Below are positions 1 through 10,400 of a stretch of 22,300 nt of DNA, piece after piece (positions within the stretch are counted from its first letter, which is position 1; every line of letters starts with the position of its first letter). The position numbers and the translations under genes were made by a program. The notes under the pieces are model-generated. The model saw nothing but the letters and a program-made list of their open reading frames with translations, was not told the DNA's origin and did no database searches. Origin of the DNA: Bacteroidaceae bacterium (GTDB lineage: Bacteria > Bacteroidota > Bacteroidia > Bacteroidales > Bacteroidaceae); NCBI GenBank assembly GCA_017619585.1, contig JAFZSA010000027.1, positions 1-22,300 on the forward strand, given 5' to 3'.

Positions 1-1
1 G

Positions 2-427
2 TCTGTAATCACTGGTGTTGAAATGTTCCGCAAGTTGCTGGATCAGGGTGAGGCTGGTGATAACGTAGGTCTGTTGCTTCGTGGTATCGATAAAAACGAG
101 GTTAAGCGTGGTATGGTTATCACACACCCCGGTGCTATCACTCCTCACAAGGGCTTCAAGGCTTCTATCTACGTTTTGAAGAAAGAAGAGGGTGGTCGTC
201 ACACTCCATTCGGTAACAAGTATCGTCCTCAGTTCTATCTGCGTACTATGGACTGTACTGGTGAGATCAAGTTGCCCGAAGGCATTGAGATGGTAATGCC
301 CGGTGATAACGTAGAGATCACTGTAGAGCTTATCTACGCTGTTGCTCTGAACGTAGGTCTGCGTTTCGCTATCCGTGAGGGTGGCCGTACCGTAGGTTCA
401 GGTCAGATCACAGAGGTATTCGATTAA
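2..427 (+). CDS. tuf: Elongation factor Tu, C-terminal part (5' end outside window)
   Basis: EF-Tu is the GTPase that delivers aminoacyl-tRNA to the ribosomal A site. The reading frame is open from base 2 and already reads [14 protein letters not shown] before the first in-frame ATG at 23, so this is a truncated gene and not one starting at 23. The visible 141 residues cover most of domain 2 and all of domain 3: [20 protein letters not shown], the [12 protein letters not shown] strand, MVMPGDN and the closing [14 protein letters not shown], which are hallmark EF-Tu segments. The GTPase domain lies upstream of the window. The gene is followed by a hairpin and then tRNA-Trp, secE and nusG, the usual Bacteroidetes order. 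Codon use is strongly biased (CGT, GGT, GTT), as expected for a highly expressed gene. Identity is near certain. Confidence 0.98.
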   Translation, partial: SVITGVEMFRKLLDQGEAGDNVGLLLRGIDKNEVKRGMVITHPGAITPHKGFKASIYVLKKEEGGRHTPFGNKYRPQFYLRTMDCTGEIKLPEGIEMVMPGDNVEITVELIYAVALNVGLRFAIREGGRTVGSGQITEVFD

Positions 428-452
428 TCATCGGAAATCCAAAATAATTCTT

Positions 453-483
453 TACTGCCTTCAGTTTCTGGAGGCAGTATTTT
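453..483 (+). terminator. Stem-loop after tuf, abutting tRNA-Trp
   Basis: TACTGCCTTCAG (453-464) pairs with CTGGAGGCAGTA (468-479) over 12 pairs with one G-U, with a TTT loop and four Ts at 480-483. It has the form of an intrinsic terminator. The tRNA begins at 484, leaving no room for a promoter between them, so it is more likely a partial terminator, attenuator or processing hairpin than a complete stop. Confidence 0.6.
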
Positions 484-556
484 ACGGGAATAGCTCAGTT
501 GGTAGAGCACTGGTCTCCAAAACCAGGTGTCGGGAGTTCGAGCCTCTCTTCCCGTG
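484..556 (+). tRNA. trpT: tRNA-Trp (anticodon CCA)
   Basis: A complete 73-base cloverleaf can be folded by eye. The acceptor stem is ACGGGAA (484-490) with TTCCCGT (549-555), and the discriminator is G at 556. The D arm is GCTC...GAGC. The anticodon stem is CTGGT (510-514) with ACCAG (522-526), and the loop CTCCAAA places anticodon CCA at 517-519. The T arm is GGGAG-TTCGAGC-CTCTC. The 3' CCA is not encoded (bases after 556 are CT) and would be added after transcription. It sits between tuf and secE, the conserved location in Bacteroidetes. Confidence 0.97.
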
Positions 557-574
557 CTATAAAATAAAATAGTT

Positions 575-772
575 ATGTTAGAAGGAATTAAAACATACTG
601 TAAAGATTCATACGAAGAGCTTGTACATAAGACCACATGGCCTACACGTTCAGAGTTGATGAACAGCGCTGTTGTAGTATTAACAGCTTCCCTATGTATA
701 GCGCTGGTTGTTTTCGTTATGGATTGGTTTTTCCAGTCTGGAATGGAGTTTGTTTACGGTTTATTACGTTAA
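575..772 (+). CDS. secE: Preprotein translocase subunit SecE
   Basis: SecE is the small essential subunit that clamps SecY in the Sec protein-export channel of the inner membrane. The 65-residue product is the short single-span form: an N-terminal amphipathic segment, the conserved KTTWPTRSEL motif at residues 19-28 (family signature around W-P), then one hydrophobic helix at about residues 31-52. The ATG at 575 lies 18 bases after the tRNA-Trp, and the stop is 15 bases before the nusG ATG. The order tRNA-Trp–secE–nusG supports the call strongly, since SecE is otherwise hard to recognise by length alone. The gene probably shares the transcript of its neighbours. Confidence 0.96.
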   Translation: MLEGIKTYCKDSYEELVHKTTWPTRSELMNSAVVVLTASLCIALVVFVMDWFFQSGMEFVYGLLR

Positions 773-787
773 TCATTCTGTTTGGTA

Positions 788-1342
788 ATGGCTGAAATCG
801 AAATGAGATGGTACGTAATGCGTGCCATTAGTGGAAAGGAAGGCAAGGTTAAGGAATACATCGAGGCCATGCTTCACCAAGGTGGTGAGTTTGCCAAGCA
901 TGTTAACCAGGTCTTAATCCCAACAGAAAAGGTTGTTACGATTGCCAATGGCAAGCGTAAGGTGAAGGAGAAGAATCGCTTCGCCGGTTATGTCTTTGTA
1001 GAGGCAGAACTGGTAGGTGAGGTTCAGCCTATGTTGCGTAATGTCCCTAACGTACTCGGATTCCTGAGTGACACCAAATCTAACACCAAGCCTATGCCTC
1101 TGCGTCCTTCTGAGGTCAGTCAGATGCTGGGTACAATTGATGAAATCGCTGAAATCCCCGAGGATGTATCAATCCCATTCGAGGTTGGCGAAAGCGTAAA
1201 GGTTACAGAAGGTCCTTTCTTTGGCTTTGACGCTACAATTGAAGAGGTAAATAACGAGAAGAAGAAACTGAAGGTAATGGTCAAGATCTTTGGACGTAAG
1301 ACTCCATTAGAACTTGGTTTTATGCAAGTAGAAAGGCAGTAA
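788..1342 (+). CDS. nusG: Transcription termination/antitermination protein NusG
   Basis: NusG binds RNA polymerase, modulates pausing and Rho-dependent termination, and links transcription to translation. The N-terminal NGN domain starts with [13 protein letters not shown] and includes [13 protein letters not shown] (residues 63-75). The C-terminal KOW domain spans about residues 132-165, with [13 protein letters not shown] matching the KOW core. The chosen ATG at 788 gives 184 residues. A TTG at 782 in the same frame would add two residues but is a poor choice beside the ATG, while the ATG at 803 (MRWYVM) would also retain the whole domain. The residue-30 to -60 linker is of ordinary length. 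It precedes rplK by 56 bases, the classical arrangement. Confidence 0.97.
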   Translation: MAEIEMRWYVMRAISGKEGKVKEYIEAMLHQGGEFAKHVNQVLIPTEKVVTIANGKRKVKEKNRFAGYVFVEAELVGEVQPMLRNVPNVLGFLSDTKSNTKPMPLRPSEVSQMLGTIDEIAEIPEDVSIPFEVGESVKVTEGPFFGFDATIEEVNNEKKKLKVMVKIFGRKTPLELGFMQVERQ

Positions 1343-1398
1343 TACGTATTGTTACGCGTGTTACGCTTTTATATAATCAATTATAAAAATATAAACAA

Positions 1399-1839
1399 AT
1401 GGCTAAAGAAGTTGCTGGATTAATCAAATTACAGATTAAAGGAGGCGCTGCAAATCCATCACCCCCAGTAGGTCCTGCATTGGGTTCTAAGGGTATTAAT
1501 ATTATGGATTTCTGTAAGGCATTCAACGCCAGAACACAGGATAAGGCTGGTAAGGTACTTCCTGTTGTTATTACTTACTACACAGACAAGTCTTATGATT
1601 TCATCGTTAAGACTCCTCCTGTTGCAGTACAGTTAATGGAAGTTGCCAAGATAAAGGGTGGTTCTGCTGAGCCCAACCGTAAGAAGGTTGCCGAGATTAC
1701 TTGGGACCAGGTTCGCACAATCGCTCAGGATAAGATGCCTGATTTGAACTGTTTTACTGTAGAAGCTGCAATGTCTTTGGTAGCAGGTACAGCCAGAAGT
1801 ATGGGTATCACTGTAAAGGGTGAGTTCCCTGGTAAATAA
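1399..1839 (+). CDS. rplK: 50S ribosomal protein L11
   Basis: L11 binds the GTPase-associated region of 23S rRNA and forms the base of the stalk where elongation factors act. The 146-residue product has the proline-rich N-terminal segment [15 protein letters not shown] (residues 15-29), the target region of thiostrepton-type antibiotics, followed by [13 protein letters not shown]. The C-terminal RNA-binding domain ends with the conserved [13 protein letters not shown]. Length is typical. The gene is separated from rplA by 17 bases, so the two are almost certainly cotranscribed. No promoter matching TTTG-N19-TAnnTTTG was found in the 56 bases upstream. Confidence 0.98.
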   Translation: MAKEVAGLIKLQIKGGAANPSPPVGPALGSKGINIMDFCKAFNARTQDKAGKVLPVVITYYTDKSYDFIVKTPPVAVQLMEVAKIKGGSAEPNRKKVAEITWDQVRTIAQDKMPDLNCFTVEAAMSLVAGTARSMGITVKGEFPGK

Positions 1840-1856
1840 TTTAAACTTCAATTAAG

Positions 1857-2555
1857 ATGAGTAAACTGACAAAAAACCAGAAGTTGGTAGCTGATAAGAT
1901 TGAAGCAGGGAAAGCATACACTCTGAAAGAGGCTTCAGCCTTGGTTAAGGAAATTACCACAACCAAGTTTGATGCTTCTGTAGATATTGATGTGCGTCTG
2001 GGTGTTGACCCCAGAAAGGCAAATCAGATGGTACGTGGTGTTGTATCACTTCCTAATGGAACTGGTAAGGTTACACGCGTATTGTGCCTTTGCACACCTG
2101 ATGCTGAAGCTGCTGCTAAAGAGGCAGGTGCTGACTATGTAGGTCTCGATGAGTACATCGAGAAGATTAAGGGTGGTTGGACAGACATTGATGTTATCAT
2201 CACAATGCCTGCAATCATGGGTAAGATTGGTGCACTTGGTCGTGTACTTGGTCCCCGTGGTTTGATGCCTAACCCCAAGAGTGGAACTGTAACCATGGAT
2301 GTAGCTAAGGCTGTTCGTGAGGTTAAGCAGGGTAAGATTGACTTTAAGGTAGATAAGACTGGTATTATCCATGCTTCTATCGGTAAGGTATCTTTCACTG
2401 CCGAGCAGATTGCCCAGAACGCAAAAGAGTTTATGGCAACTATCATGAAGTTGAAGCCTGCTTCTGCTAAGGGTACATATGTTAAGAGCATTTATCTTTC
2501 AAGTACTATGAGCCGTGGTATCAAGGTAGATCCTAAGGCTACTGAGGAAATCTAA
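1857..2555 (+). CDS. rplA: 50S ribosomal protein L1
   Basis: L1 builds the mobile L1 stalk that helps release deacylated tRNA from the E site, and in other bacteria it represses translation of its own operon. The 232-residue product has standard length. The family signature lies at residues 121-145, with [15 protein letters not shown] followed by [10 protein letters not shown]. The N-terminal [16 protein letters not shown] segment is also characteristic. It lies directly between rplK and rplJ, with only 14 bases to rplJ. That gap is too short for the long L10-binding leader that precedes rplJ in E. coli. Confidence 0.98.
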   Translation: MSKLTKNQKLVADKIEAGKAYTLKEASALVKEITTTKFDASVDIDVRLGVDPRKANQMVRGVVSLPNGTGKVTRVLCLCTPDAEAAAKEAGADYVGLDEYIEKIKGGWTDIDVIITMPAIMGKIGALGRVLGPRGLMPNPKSGTVTMDVAKAVREVKQGKIDFKVDKTGIIHASIGKVSFTAEQIAQNAKEFMATIMKLKPASAKGTYVKSIYLSSTMSRGIKVDPKATEEI

Positions 2556-2569
2556 AATTCGAGAAAGTC

Positions 2570-3070
2570 ATGAGAAAGGAAGATAAAAGTGTTATTGTAG
2601 AGCAGATTGGTGCTTTGTTGCAGCAGTATCCTCACTTCTACTTGGTAGATATTGAGGGAATGAATGCCGAGACTACCAGTGCATTGCGTCGTAAGTGTTT
2701 CCAGAACAACATCAAGATGGTTGCTGTTAAGAACACTTTGTTGAAGAAGGCTTTGGATGCAAACGAGGCTGATTTCAGCGAGATGTACGATGTACTGAAG
2801 GGTTCTACCGCATTGATTTTTGCTGAGACAGCAAATGTTCCTGCTAAGATGCTCAAGGAGTATGCAAGCAAGAAGGCTGAGAAGCCCGCTTTGAAGGCCG
2901 CTTATGCTGAGCAGACAGTCTATGTTGGTGCAGACAATCTGAATACACTTGCTGCACTGAAGAGCAAGAACGAACTTATTGCAGATGTTATTGCAGCTCT
3001 CGAGTCTCCTATTATGAATGTACTGAGTGCATTGGAGAGTCGTGAGGCTAATGCTGAGTCTGCAGAGTAA
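2570..3070 (+). CDS. rplJ: 50S ribosomal protein L10
   Basis: L10 anchors the L7/L12 dimers to the ribosome. The N-terminal rRNA-binding domain is visible in YPHFYLVDIEGMNAETTSALR and VAVKNTLLKKAL. The C-terminal segment IADVIAALESPIMNVLSALES corresponds to the helix that docks L7/L12 dimers. The length of 166 residues is normal. The start at 2570 follows rplA by 14 bases, so translation may be coupled to rplA. rplL follows after 38 bases, and the pair forms the stalk complex genes. Confidence 0.97.
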   Translation: MRKEDKSVIVEQIGALLQQYPHFYLVDIEGMNAETTSALRRKCFQNNIKMVAVKNTLLKKALDANEADFSEMYDVLKGSTALIFAETANVPAKMLKEYASKKAEKPALKAAYAEQTVYVGADNLNTLAALKSKNELIADVIAALESPIMNVLSALESREANAESAE

Positions 3071-3108
3071 TTAACAAAGAATAATAACAATTAAATACAT
3101 TAAACGAA

Positions 3109-3480
3109 ATGGCTGATATTAAGGCTATTGCTGCTGAGCTCGTTGCGCTCACAGTACAGGAAGTAATTGATCTTAAGAACGAACTTAAGGAAACTTATGG
3201 TATTGAGCCCGCTGCTGCTGCTGTTGTTGTAGCTGCTGGTGGTGAAGGTGGCGCTGCTGCTGAGGAGAAGACCGACTTCGATGTAATCCTCAAGAGCGCA
3301 GGTGCTGCTAAGCTCCAGGTTGTAAAGGCTGTTAAGGAAGCTTGCGGTCTCGGTTTGAAGGAAGCTAAGGAGCTCGTTGACGGCGCTCCCAGCACTTTGA
3401 AGGAAGGTATGCCTAAGGCTGACGCAGAGGCTCTGAAGAAGACCCTCGAGGAGGCTGGTGCAGAAATCGAGTTGAAGTAA
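3109..3480 (+). CDS. rplL: 50S ribosomal protein L7/L12
   Basis: L7/L12 is the multicopy flexible stalk protein that recruits and stimulates translation GTPases. The 123-residue product has the three usual parts. The N-terminal dimerisation domain contains [21 protein letters not shown]. An Ala/Gly/Val-rich hinge lies at about residues 35-52. The C-terminal globular domain contains [36 protein letters not shown] and a closing [11 protein letters not shown] strong hairpin with a T-run begins 26 bases after the stop, before rpoB. In other bacteria this gap holds an attenuator that lowers rpoBC expression relative to the stalk proteins. Confidence 0.98.
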   Translation: MADIKAIAAELVALTVQEVIDLKNELKETYGIEPAAAAVVVAAGGEGGAAAEEKTDFDVILKSAGAAKLQVVKAVKEACGLGLKEAKELVDGAPSTLKEGMPKADAEALKKTLEEAGAEIELK

Positions 3481-3506
3481 TCTAACCCCTGTTTAACAGG
3501 TAATAT

Positions 3507-3544
3507 GGTAAAGGATCCTCTGGTAGAGGGTTCTTTGCCTTTTT
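3507..3544 (+). terminator. rplL–rpoB attenuator/terminator hairpin
   Basis: GGTAAAGGATCCTCT (3507-3521) pairs along its whole length with AGAGGGTTCTTTGCC (3525-3539), 15 pairs including three G-U, with a GGT loop and TTTTT at 3540-3544. It is a textbook intrinsic terminator by form. Because rpoB starts 40 bases later with no clear promoter in between, partial readthrough (attenuation) is the likely role, as known for the E. coli rplL–rpoB gap. Confidence 0.8.
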
Positions 3545-3584
3545 GTGTCTAAAAACTTTCACGAGTCAATCAAATCTGTTTTAG

Positions 3585-6500
3585 ATGGCTAATATTATTA
3601 ATCAAAGAGTAAATTTCGCTTCTGTAAAAAGTCCGATGGCTTATCCCGACTTTTTGGAAGTGCAGTTGAAGTCTTTCAAAGACTTTCTCCAGTTAGATAC
3701 TCCGCCAGAACTTCGTAAGAATGATGGCCTGTATAAGGTTTTTGCCGAGAATTTCCCCATTCAGGATACTCGCAACAACTTTGTATTGGAGTTCCTTGAC
3801 TACTATATTGATCCGCCCCGTTATTCTATTGAGGAGTGTTTGGAGCGTGGTCTTACCTATAGTGTACCTTTGAAGGCTAAACTGAAGTTGTATTGTACAG
3901 ACCCCGATCATGAGGATTTCGATATGGTAATCCAGGATGTATTCCTTGGCCCTATTCCCTACATGACGGACAATGGTACCTTTATTATTAACGGTGCTGA
4001 GCGTGTAGTTGTATCTCAGTTGCATCGTTCACCCGGTGTATTCTTTGGTAGTAGTGTTCATGCCAATGGTACGCAGTTGTATTCTGCCCGTATCATTCCT
4101 TTCAAGGGTAGTTGGATTGAGTTTGCTACTGACATTAACAATGTCATGTATGCATACATTGATCGTAAGAAGAAATTGCCCGTTACAACTCTGTTGAGAG
4201 CTATCGGCTTTGAGAACGATAAGGATATTCTTGAAATCTTCAACCTTGCAGAAGAGGTTAAGGTTACCCGTCAGAACCTTGTTGAGAGAAAAGGCCAGAA
4301 GTTGGCTGCCCGTGTGCTGAAGAGTTGGACGGAAGACTTCGTTGACGAGGATACCGGTGAAGTTGTATCTATTGAGCGTAACGAGGTAATCTTGGATCGT
4401 GAAAGTGAATTGACAGACGATGCTATCGAGATTATTCTGGATAGCAACGTTCCTACCATTCTGATTCATAAGGAGGAAGGTCAGAGTTCTGACTATTCTA
4501 TCATCTTTAATACATTACAGAAAGATACCTCAAACAGCGAGCGTGAGGCTATCTGGTATATCTACAGACAGTTGCGTAATGCAGATCCTGCTGATGATGC
4601 CAGTGCGCGTGAGGTTATCTTCAACCTGTTCTTCAGTGAGAAGCGTTACGATCTTGGCGAGGTTGGTCGTTACCGTATCAACAAGAAGCTGAATCTGGAC
4701 ACAGATATGAGCGTTCGTACACTGACCAAGGAGGACATTATCGAGATTATCAAGTATCTCATTGAGTTGGTTAACTCAAAGGCTAACGTTGATGATATCG
4801 ACCACTTGAGCAACCGTCGTGTACGTACCGTTGGCGAGCAGTTGGCTAATCAATTTGCTATTGGTCTGGCCCGTATGAGTCGCACCATCCGCGAGCGTAT
4901 GAACGTTCGCGATAATGAGGTATTTACTCCTACAGATCTTATCAACGCCAAGACTATCAGTAGTGTTATCAATACCTTCTTTGGTACCAATGCACTGAGC
5001 CAGTTCATGGATCAGACCAACCCCTTGGCCGAGGTAACTCACAAGCGTCGTCTTTCTGCCCTGGGTCCTGGCGGTTTGTCTCGTGAGCGTGCAGGTTTCG
5101 AGGTTCGAGACGTACACTATACTCACTATGGACGTCTTTGTCCTATTGAGTCTCCTGAAGGTCCTAACATTGGTCTGATTTCTTCTCTTTGCGTCTTTGC
5201 AAAGATTAACGACCTTGGCTTCATTGAAACTCCTTACCGTAAGGTTAACAATGCAGTTGTAGACCTCTCTCCCGAAGGCGTTCAGTATATGACTGCTGAG
5301 GAGGAGGAAGGACAGATCATCGGTCAGGGTAATGCACCTTTGAATGATGATGGTACCTTTATCCGTACCAAGGTTAAGTGCCGTCAGGATGACGATTATC
5401 CAGTTGTTCCTCCTAGCGAGGTTAACTTGATGGACGTTGCTCCTCAGCAGATTGCTTCAATTGCTGCATCTTTGATTCCCTTCCTGGAGCACGACGATGC
5501 TCACCGTGCATTGATGGGATCTAACATGATGCGCCAGGCAGTACCTTTGATGCGTACAGAGGCTCCTATTGTTGGAACCGGTATCGAGCGTCAGTTGTGC
5601 GAGGATTCTCGTACTATGATTACAGCAGAGGGTTCTGGTGTTGTAGAATATGTTGATGCTACAACCATCCGTATCCTGTACGATCGTACAGAGGACGAGG
5701 AGTTCGTAAGCTTCGAGCCTGCTCTCAAGGAGTATCGTATTCCCAAGTTCCGTCGTACCAACCAGAATATGACCATCGACCTCCGTCCTATCTGTAACAA
5801 GGGTGATAGGGTAGTAGAGGGGCAGATTCTGACAGAGGGTTACTCTACCGAGGACGGCGAATTGGCATTGGGTAAGAACCTGTTGGTTGCCTACATGCCT
5901 TGGAAGGGTTACAACTATGAGGATGCTATCGTTCTGAACGAGCGTGTTGTTCGTGAGGATGTCCTCACCAGTGTACATGTTGAGGAGTTCGCTCTTGAGG
6001 TTCGCGAGACAAAGCGCGGTATGGAGGAACTCACAGCAGATATCCCCAATGTTAGCGAGGAAGCTACCAAGGATCTTGACGAGAACGGTATCATCCGTAT
6101 CGGTGCCCGTGTAGCTCCCGGTGACATCATGATTGGTAAGATCACACCTAAGGGCGAGAGCGATCCCAGTCCTGAAGAGAAGTTGCTGCGTGCCATCTTT
6201 GGTGACAAGGCCGGCGACGTTAAGGATGCCTCTCTGAAGGCAAGTCCTTCTCTGAATGGTGTTGTAATAGATAAGAAGTTGTTCTCACGTGCTATCAAGA
6301 CACGTGCTATCAAGAATGCTGACAAGCCCCGTCTGGCTGCTATCGACGAAGAGTTCAATAGCAAGGTTGAAGACTTGAAGGCTATCCTTGTTGACAAGTT
6401 GCTGGAGCTTACCAAGGGTAAGAAGAGCCAGGGTATCAAGGATTATATGGGTGCCGACCTGATTGCCAAGGGTGGAAGCATTACAGCCAGTGTTCTGAAC

Positions 6501-7394
6501 ACCTTCGACTTCACAGCTGTTCAGTTGAGTAACTGGACAAACGACGAGCATATCAATGGCTTGATTTCTAAACTGATTATCAACTACCTGAAGAAGTACA
6601 AGCTTCTGGATGCTGAGATGAAGCGTAAGAAGTACGCTATCACCATCGGTGATGAGCTGCCCAGCGGTATCATCCAGATGGCAAAGGTTTACATTGCCAA
6701 GAAGCGTAAGATTGGTGTCGGTGATAAGATGGCCGGTCGTCACGGTAACAAGGGTATCGTAAGTAAGGTGGTACGTCAGGAGGATATGCCATTCTTGGAG
6801 GATGGTACTCCCGTAGATATCGTATTGAACCCTCTGGGTGTGCCTTCACGTATGAACATCGGTCAGATCTTCGAGACCGTTCTTGGTGCTGCAGGTAAGA
6901 AACTTGGTGTTAAGTTCGCTACACCTATCTTCGACGGTGCATCTCTGGAAGATCTCTGTGAGTGGACTGATAAGGCAGGCCTGCCCCGTTACTGTTCAAC
7001 ACAGTTGTATGATGGCGCAACAGGTGAGCCCTTCGACCAGTTGGCTACCGTAGGTGTTGCCTACATGCTGAAACTGGGTCACATGGTTGAAGACAAGATG
7101 CATGCCCGTAGCATTGGTCCGTACTCTCTTATTACTCAGCAGCCCCTTGGTGGTAAGGCACAGTTCGGTGGTCAGCGTTTCGGAGAAATGGAGGTTTGGG
7201 CTATCGAGGCCTTCGGTGCTTCTCACGTGCTGCAGGAAATCCTCACCATCAAGAGTGATGACGTTGTAGGTCGTAGCAAGGCTTACGAGGCCATCGTTAA
7301 GGGTGAGCACATGCCTACTCCTGGTATTCCTGAGTCACTGAACGTACTCTTGCACGAGTTGCGTGGTTTGGGTTTAAGTGTTACATTGGATTAA
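3585..7394 (+). CDS. rpoB: DNA-directed RNA polymerase subunit beta
   Basis: RpoB forms half of the RNA polymerase active-site cleft. The 1269-residue product has a typical Bacteroidetes length. The rifampicin-resistance region is at about residues 472-493 ([18 protein letters not shown], then LSAL), followed by [17 protein letters not shown]. Residues D476, H486 and S491 align with E. coli D516, H526 and S531 and are the usual sensitive types. The fork/active-site segment with [13 protein letters not shown] begins at residue 1048, and [22 protein letters not shown] lies near the C-terminus. The ATG at 3585 begins [17 protein letters not shown]. rpoC follows after 33 bases, so the two are cotranscribed. 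Confidence 0.99.
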   Translation: MANIINQRVNFASVKSPMAYPDFLEVQLKSFKDFLQLDTPPELRKNDGLYKVFAENFPIQDTRNNFVLEFLDYYIDPPRYSIEECLERGLTYSVPLKAKLKLYCTDPDHEDFDMVIQDVFLGPIPYMTDNGTFIINGAERVVVSQLHRSPGVFFGSSVHANGTQLYSARIIPFKGSWIEFATDINNVMYAYIDRKKKLPVTTLLRAIGFENDKDILEIFNLAEEVKVTRQNLVERKGQKLAARVLKSWTEDFVDEDTGEVVSIERNEVILDRESELTDDAIEIILDSNVPTILIHKEEGQSSDYSIIFNTLQKDTSNSEREAIWYIYRQLRNADPADDASAREVIFNLFFSEKRYDLGEVGRYRINKKLNLDTDMSVRTLTKEDIIEIIKYLIELVNSKANVDDIDHLSNRRVRTVGEQLANQFAIGLARMSRTIRERMNVRDNEVFTPTDLINAKTISSVINTFFGTNALSQFMDQTNPLAEVTHKRRLSALGPGGLSRERAGFEVRDVHYTHYGRLCPIESPEGPNIGLISSLCVFAKINDLGFIETPYRKVNNAVVDLSPEGVQYMTAEEEEGQIIGQGNAPLNDDGTFIRTKVKCRQDDDYPVVPPSEVNLMDVAPQQIASIAASLIPFLEHDDAHRALMGSNMMRQAVPLMRTEAPIVGTGIERQLCEDSRTMITAEGSGVVEYVDATTIRILYDRTEDEEFVSFEPALKEYRIPKFRRTNQNMTIDLRPICNKGDRVVEGQILTEGYSTEDGELALGKNLLVAYMPWKGYNYEDAIVLNERVVREDVLTSVHVEEFALEVRETKRGMEELTADIPNVSEEATKDLDENGIIRIGARVAPGDIMIGKITPKGESDPSPEEKLLRAIFGDKAGDVKDASLKASPSLNGVVIDKKLFSRAIKTRAIKNADKPRLAAIDEEFNSKVEDLKAILVDKLLELTKGKKSQGIKDYMGADLIAKGGSITASVLNTFDFTAVQLSNWTNDEHINGLISKLIINYLKKYKLLDAEMKRKKYAITIGDELPSGIIQMAKVYIAKKRKIGVGDKMAGRHGNKGIVSKVVRQEDMPFLEDGTPVDIVLNPLGVPSRMNIGQIFETVLGAAGKKLGVKFATPIFDGASLEDLCEWTDKAGLPRYCSTQLYDGATGEPFDQLATVGVAYMLKLGHMVEDKMHARSIGPYSLITQQPLGGKAQFGGQRFGEMEVWAIEAFGASHVLQEILTIKSDDVVGRSKAYEAIVKGEHMPTPGIPESLNVLLHELRGLGLSVTLD

Positions 7395-7427
7395 CGTAGA
7401 ATACTCTTTTTAGAAAGGATATAAAAT

Positions 7428-10400
7428 ATGGCTTTTAAGAAAGAAACAAAGGTAAAAAACAATTTTACCAAGATAACCATCGGTCTGGCATCTCCCGAGG
7501 AGATTCTGGAGAATTCGTATGGCGAGGTCTTGAAACCAGAGACCATTAACTACCGTACCTATAAGCCTGAGCGCGATGGCTTGTTCTGTGAGCGTATCTT
7601 TGGTCCTACCAAGGATTATGAGTGCCATTGTGGTAAGTATAAGCGTATCCGCTATAAGGGTATTGTCTGCGACCGTTGTGGTGTTGAGGTAACAGAGAAG
7701 AAGGTTCGTCGTGAGCGTAGCGGTCACATCCAGTTGGTTGTTCCCGTTGCTCATATCTGGTACTTCAGATCACTTCCTAATAAGATTGGCTATCTGCTGG
7801 GTATTCCTACCAAGAAACTTGATGCTATCATCTACTACGAGCGCTATGTTGTTATTCAGCCTGGTGTGATGGAGAATGACAAGGATATGCCTTTGCAGAA
7901 GTTTGACTTGCTTTCTGAGGACGAGTACATGGATATCATGGATCGTCTGCCCCAGAACAATGCATTCCTCGAGGATAATGACCCCAACAAGTTCATTGCC
8001 AAGATGGGTGCAGAGGCAATCTATGATTTGCTCCTCCAGTTAGACTTGGACAAGCTGTCTTACGAGTTGCGTGATTCTGCCAGCCAGGATTCTGCTCAGC
8101 AGCGTAAGAACGAGGCCCTGAAGCGTCTGCAGGTTGTAGAGAGCTTCCGTGCTAGCAAGGGCAGAAACAAGCCTGAGTGGATGATCATGAAGATTCTCCC
8201 TGTCATTCCACCAGAGCTTCGTCCTCTTGTTCCCCTGGATGGCGGTCGTTTCGCTACCAGTGACTTGAACGACCTCTACCGTCGTGTTATCATACGTAAC
8301 AACCGTCTGAAGCGACTCATTGAGATCAAGGCTCCTGAGGTGATTCTGCGTAACGAGAAGCGTATGTTGCAGGAAGCTGTTGACAGCCTCTTCGACAACA
8401 GCCGTAAGAGCAGCGCTGTTAAGACAGACAGCAACCGTCCTCTGAAGTCTTTGAGCGATTCACTGAAGGGTAAGCAGGGACGTTTCCGTCAGAACTTGTT
8501 GGGTAAGCGTGTTGACTACTCAGCTCGTTCCGTAATTGTTGTAGGTCCCGAGTTGAAGATGGGCGAGTGCGGTCTGCCTAAGTTGATGGCTGCCGAGTTG
8601 TACAAGCCATTCGTCATCCGTAAGCTTATCGAGCGCGGTATCGTTAAAACCGTTAAGAGCGCCAAGAAGATTGTAGATCGTAAGGATCCTATTATATGGG
8701 ATATTCTGGAATATGTAATGAAGGGTCATCCCGTTCTGTTGAACCGTGCACCAACTCTGCACCGTCTGGGTATCCAGGCCTTCCAGCCTAAGATGATTGA
8801 GGGTAAGGCTATCCAGTTGCATCCATTGGCTTGTACTGCGTTCAACGCCGACTTCGATGGTGACCAGATGGCTGTTCACTTGCCTTTGAGCAACGAGGCT
8901 ATCCTGGAGGCTCAGATTCTGATGCTCCAGTCACACAATATTCTGAACCCTGCCAACGGTGCACCTATTACCGTTCCTTCTCAGGATATGGTATTGGGTC
9001 TGTACTACATTACCAAGTTACGTCCAGGTGCTAAGGGTGCCGGTCTGAAGTTCTATGGTCCCGAAGAGGCTATCATCGCCTACAACGAGAAGCGCGTAGA
9101 TGTTCACGCTCCTGTATTCGTAGTGGTTGATGACCTGTTGGAGGACGGAACACTTGGCAAGCGTATGGTAGAGACCTCTGTTGGTCGTGTTATCGCCAAC
9201 GAGATTATCCCTGCCGAGGTAGGTTTCTTCAATGACGTTATTTCTAAGAAGACCCTGCGTGGTATCATCACCGACGTTATCAAGACTGTTGGTGTGGCAC
9301 GTGCCTGTGACTTCCTGGATGGTATCAAGAACCTTGGTTACCGTCTGGCATACGAGGGTGGTCTGTCATTCAACTTGGGTGATATCATCATTCCTAAGGA
9401 GAAGGACGAACTTATCCGCAAGGGTAATGAGGAAATTGATCGTATTCAGGGTGAGTACGGAATGGGTTTCATTACCGACAAGGAGCGTCACAACCAGGTT
9501 ATCGATATCTGGACACACGTTAACAACGACTTGTCTGCTATCCTGATGAAGACTATGAAGGAGGCAGACCAGGGCTTCAACGCTGTATATATGATGCTTG
9601 ACTCAGGTGCCCGTGGTAGTGCCGGTCAGATCAGTCAGCTCTCTGGTATGCGTGGTTTGATGGCCAAGCCTCAGAAGGCCGGTGCCGAGCCCGATACTAT
9701 CGAGAACCCCATTATCTCTAACTTTAAGGAGGGTATGTCCGTGTTGGAGTACTTCATCTCTACCCACGGTGCCCGTAAGGGTTTGGCCGATACCGCTTTG
9801 AAGACGGCCGACGCCGGTTACCTGACACGTCGTTTGGTTGACGTAAGCCACGACGTTATCATTACCGAGGAGGACTGCGGTACATTGCGTGGTCTTACCT
9901 GCTCTGCCTTGAAGAATGGCGATGAGGTTATCAGCAGCCTTTACGATCGTATCTTGGGTCGTGTATCTGTTCACGATGTTATTCATCCCGTTACAGGTAA
10001 GCTGATTGTTGCTGCCGGTGAGGAGATTAACGAGGCCAAGGCTCAGGAGATTGAGGACAGCCCCATCGAGACAGTCGAGATCCGTTCCGTTCTTACCTGC
10101 GAGAGCAAGAAGGGCGTATGTATGAAGTGTTACGGACGTAACCTGGCAACCAGCCAGATGGTTCAGAAGGGCGAGGCTGTAGGTGTTATCGCAGCTCAGT
10201 CAATCGGTGAGCCTGGTACACAGCTTACACTTCGTACGTTCCACGCCGGTGGTGTGGCTGGTAATGCAGCCGCCAACGCTATGATCAAGGCTAAGTACGA
10301 TGCCCGTCTTGAGTTTGAGGAGTTGCGTACCGTTGATGTTACAGACGAGAATGGCAATGCCGCTCAGGTTGTTGTAGGCCGTCTGGCTGAGGTTCGCTTC

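Noticed and set aside
4990..5065. Rifampicin-resistance mutation in rpoB
   Set aside because: The residues aligned with the main resistance positions (D476, H486, S491) are the usual sensitive types.
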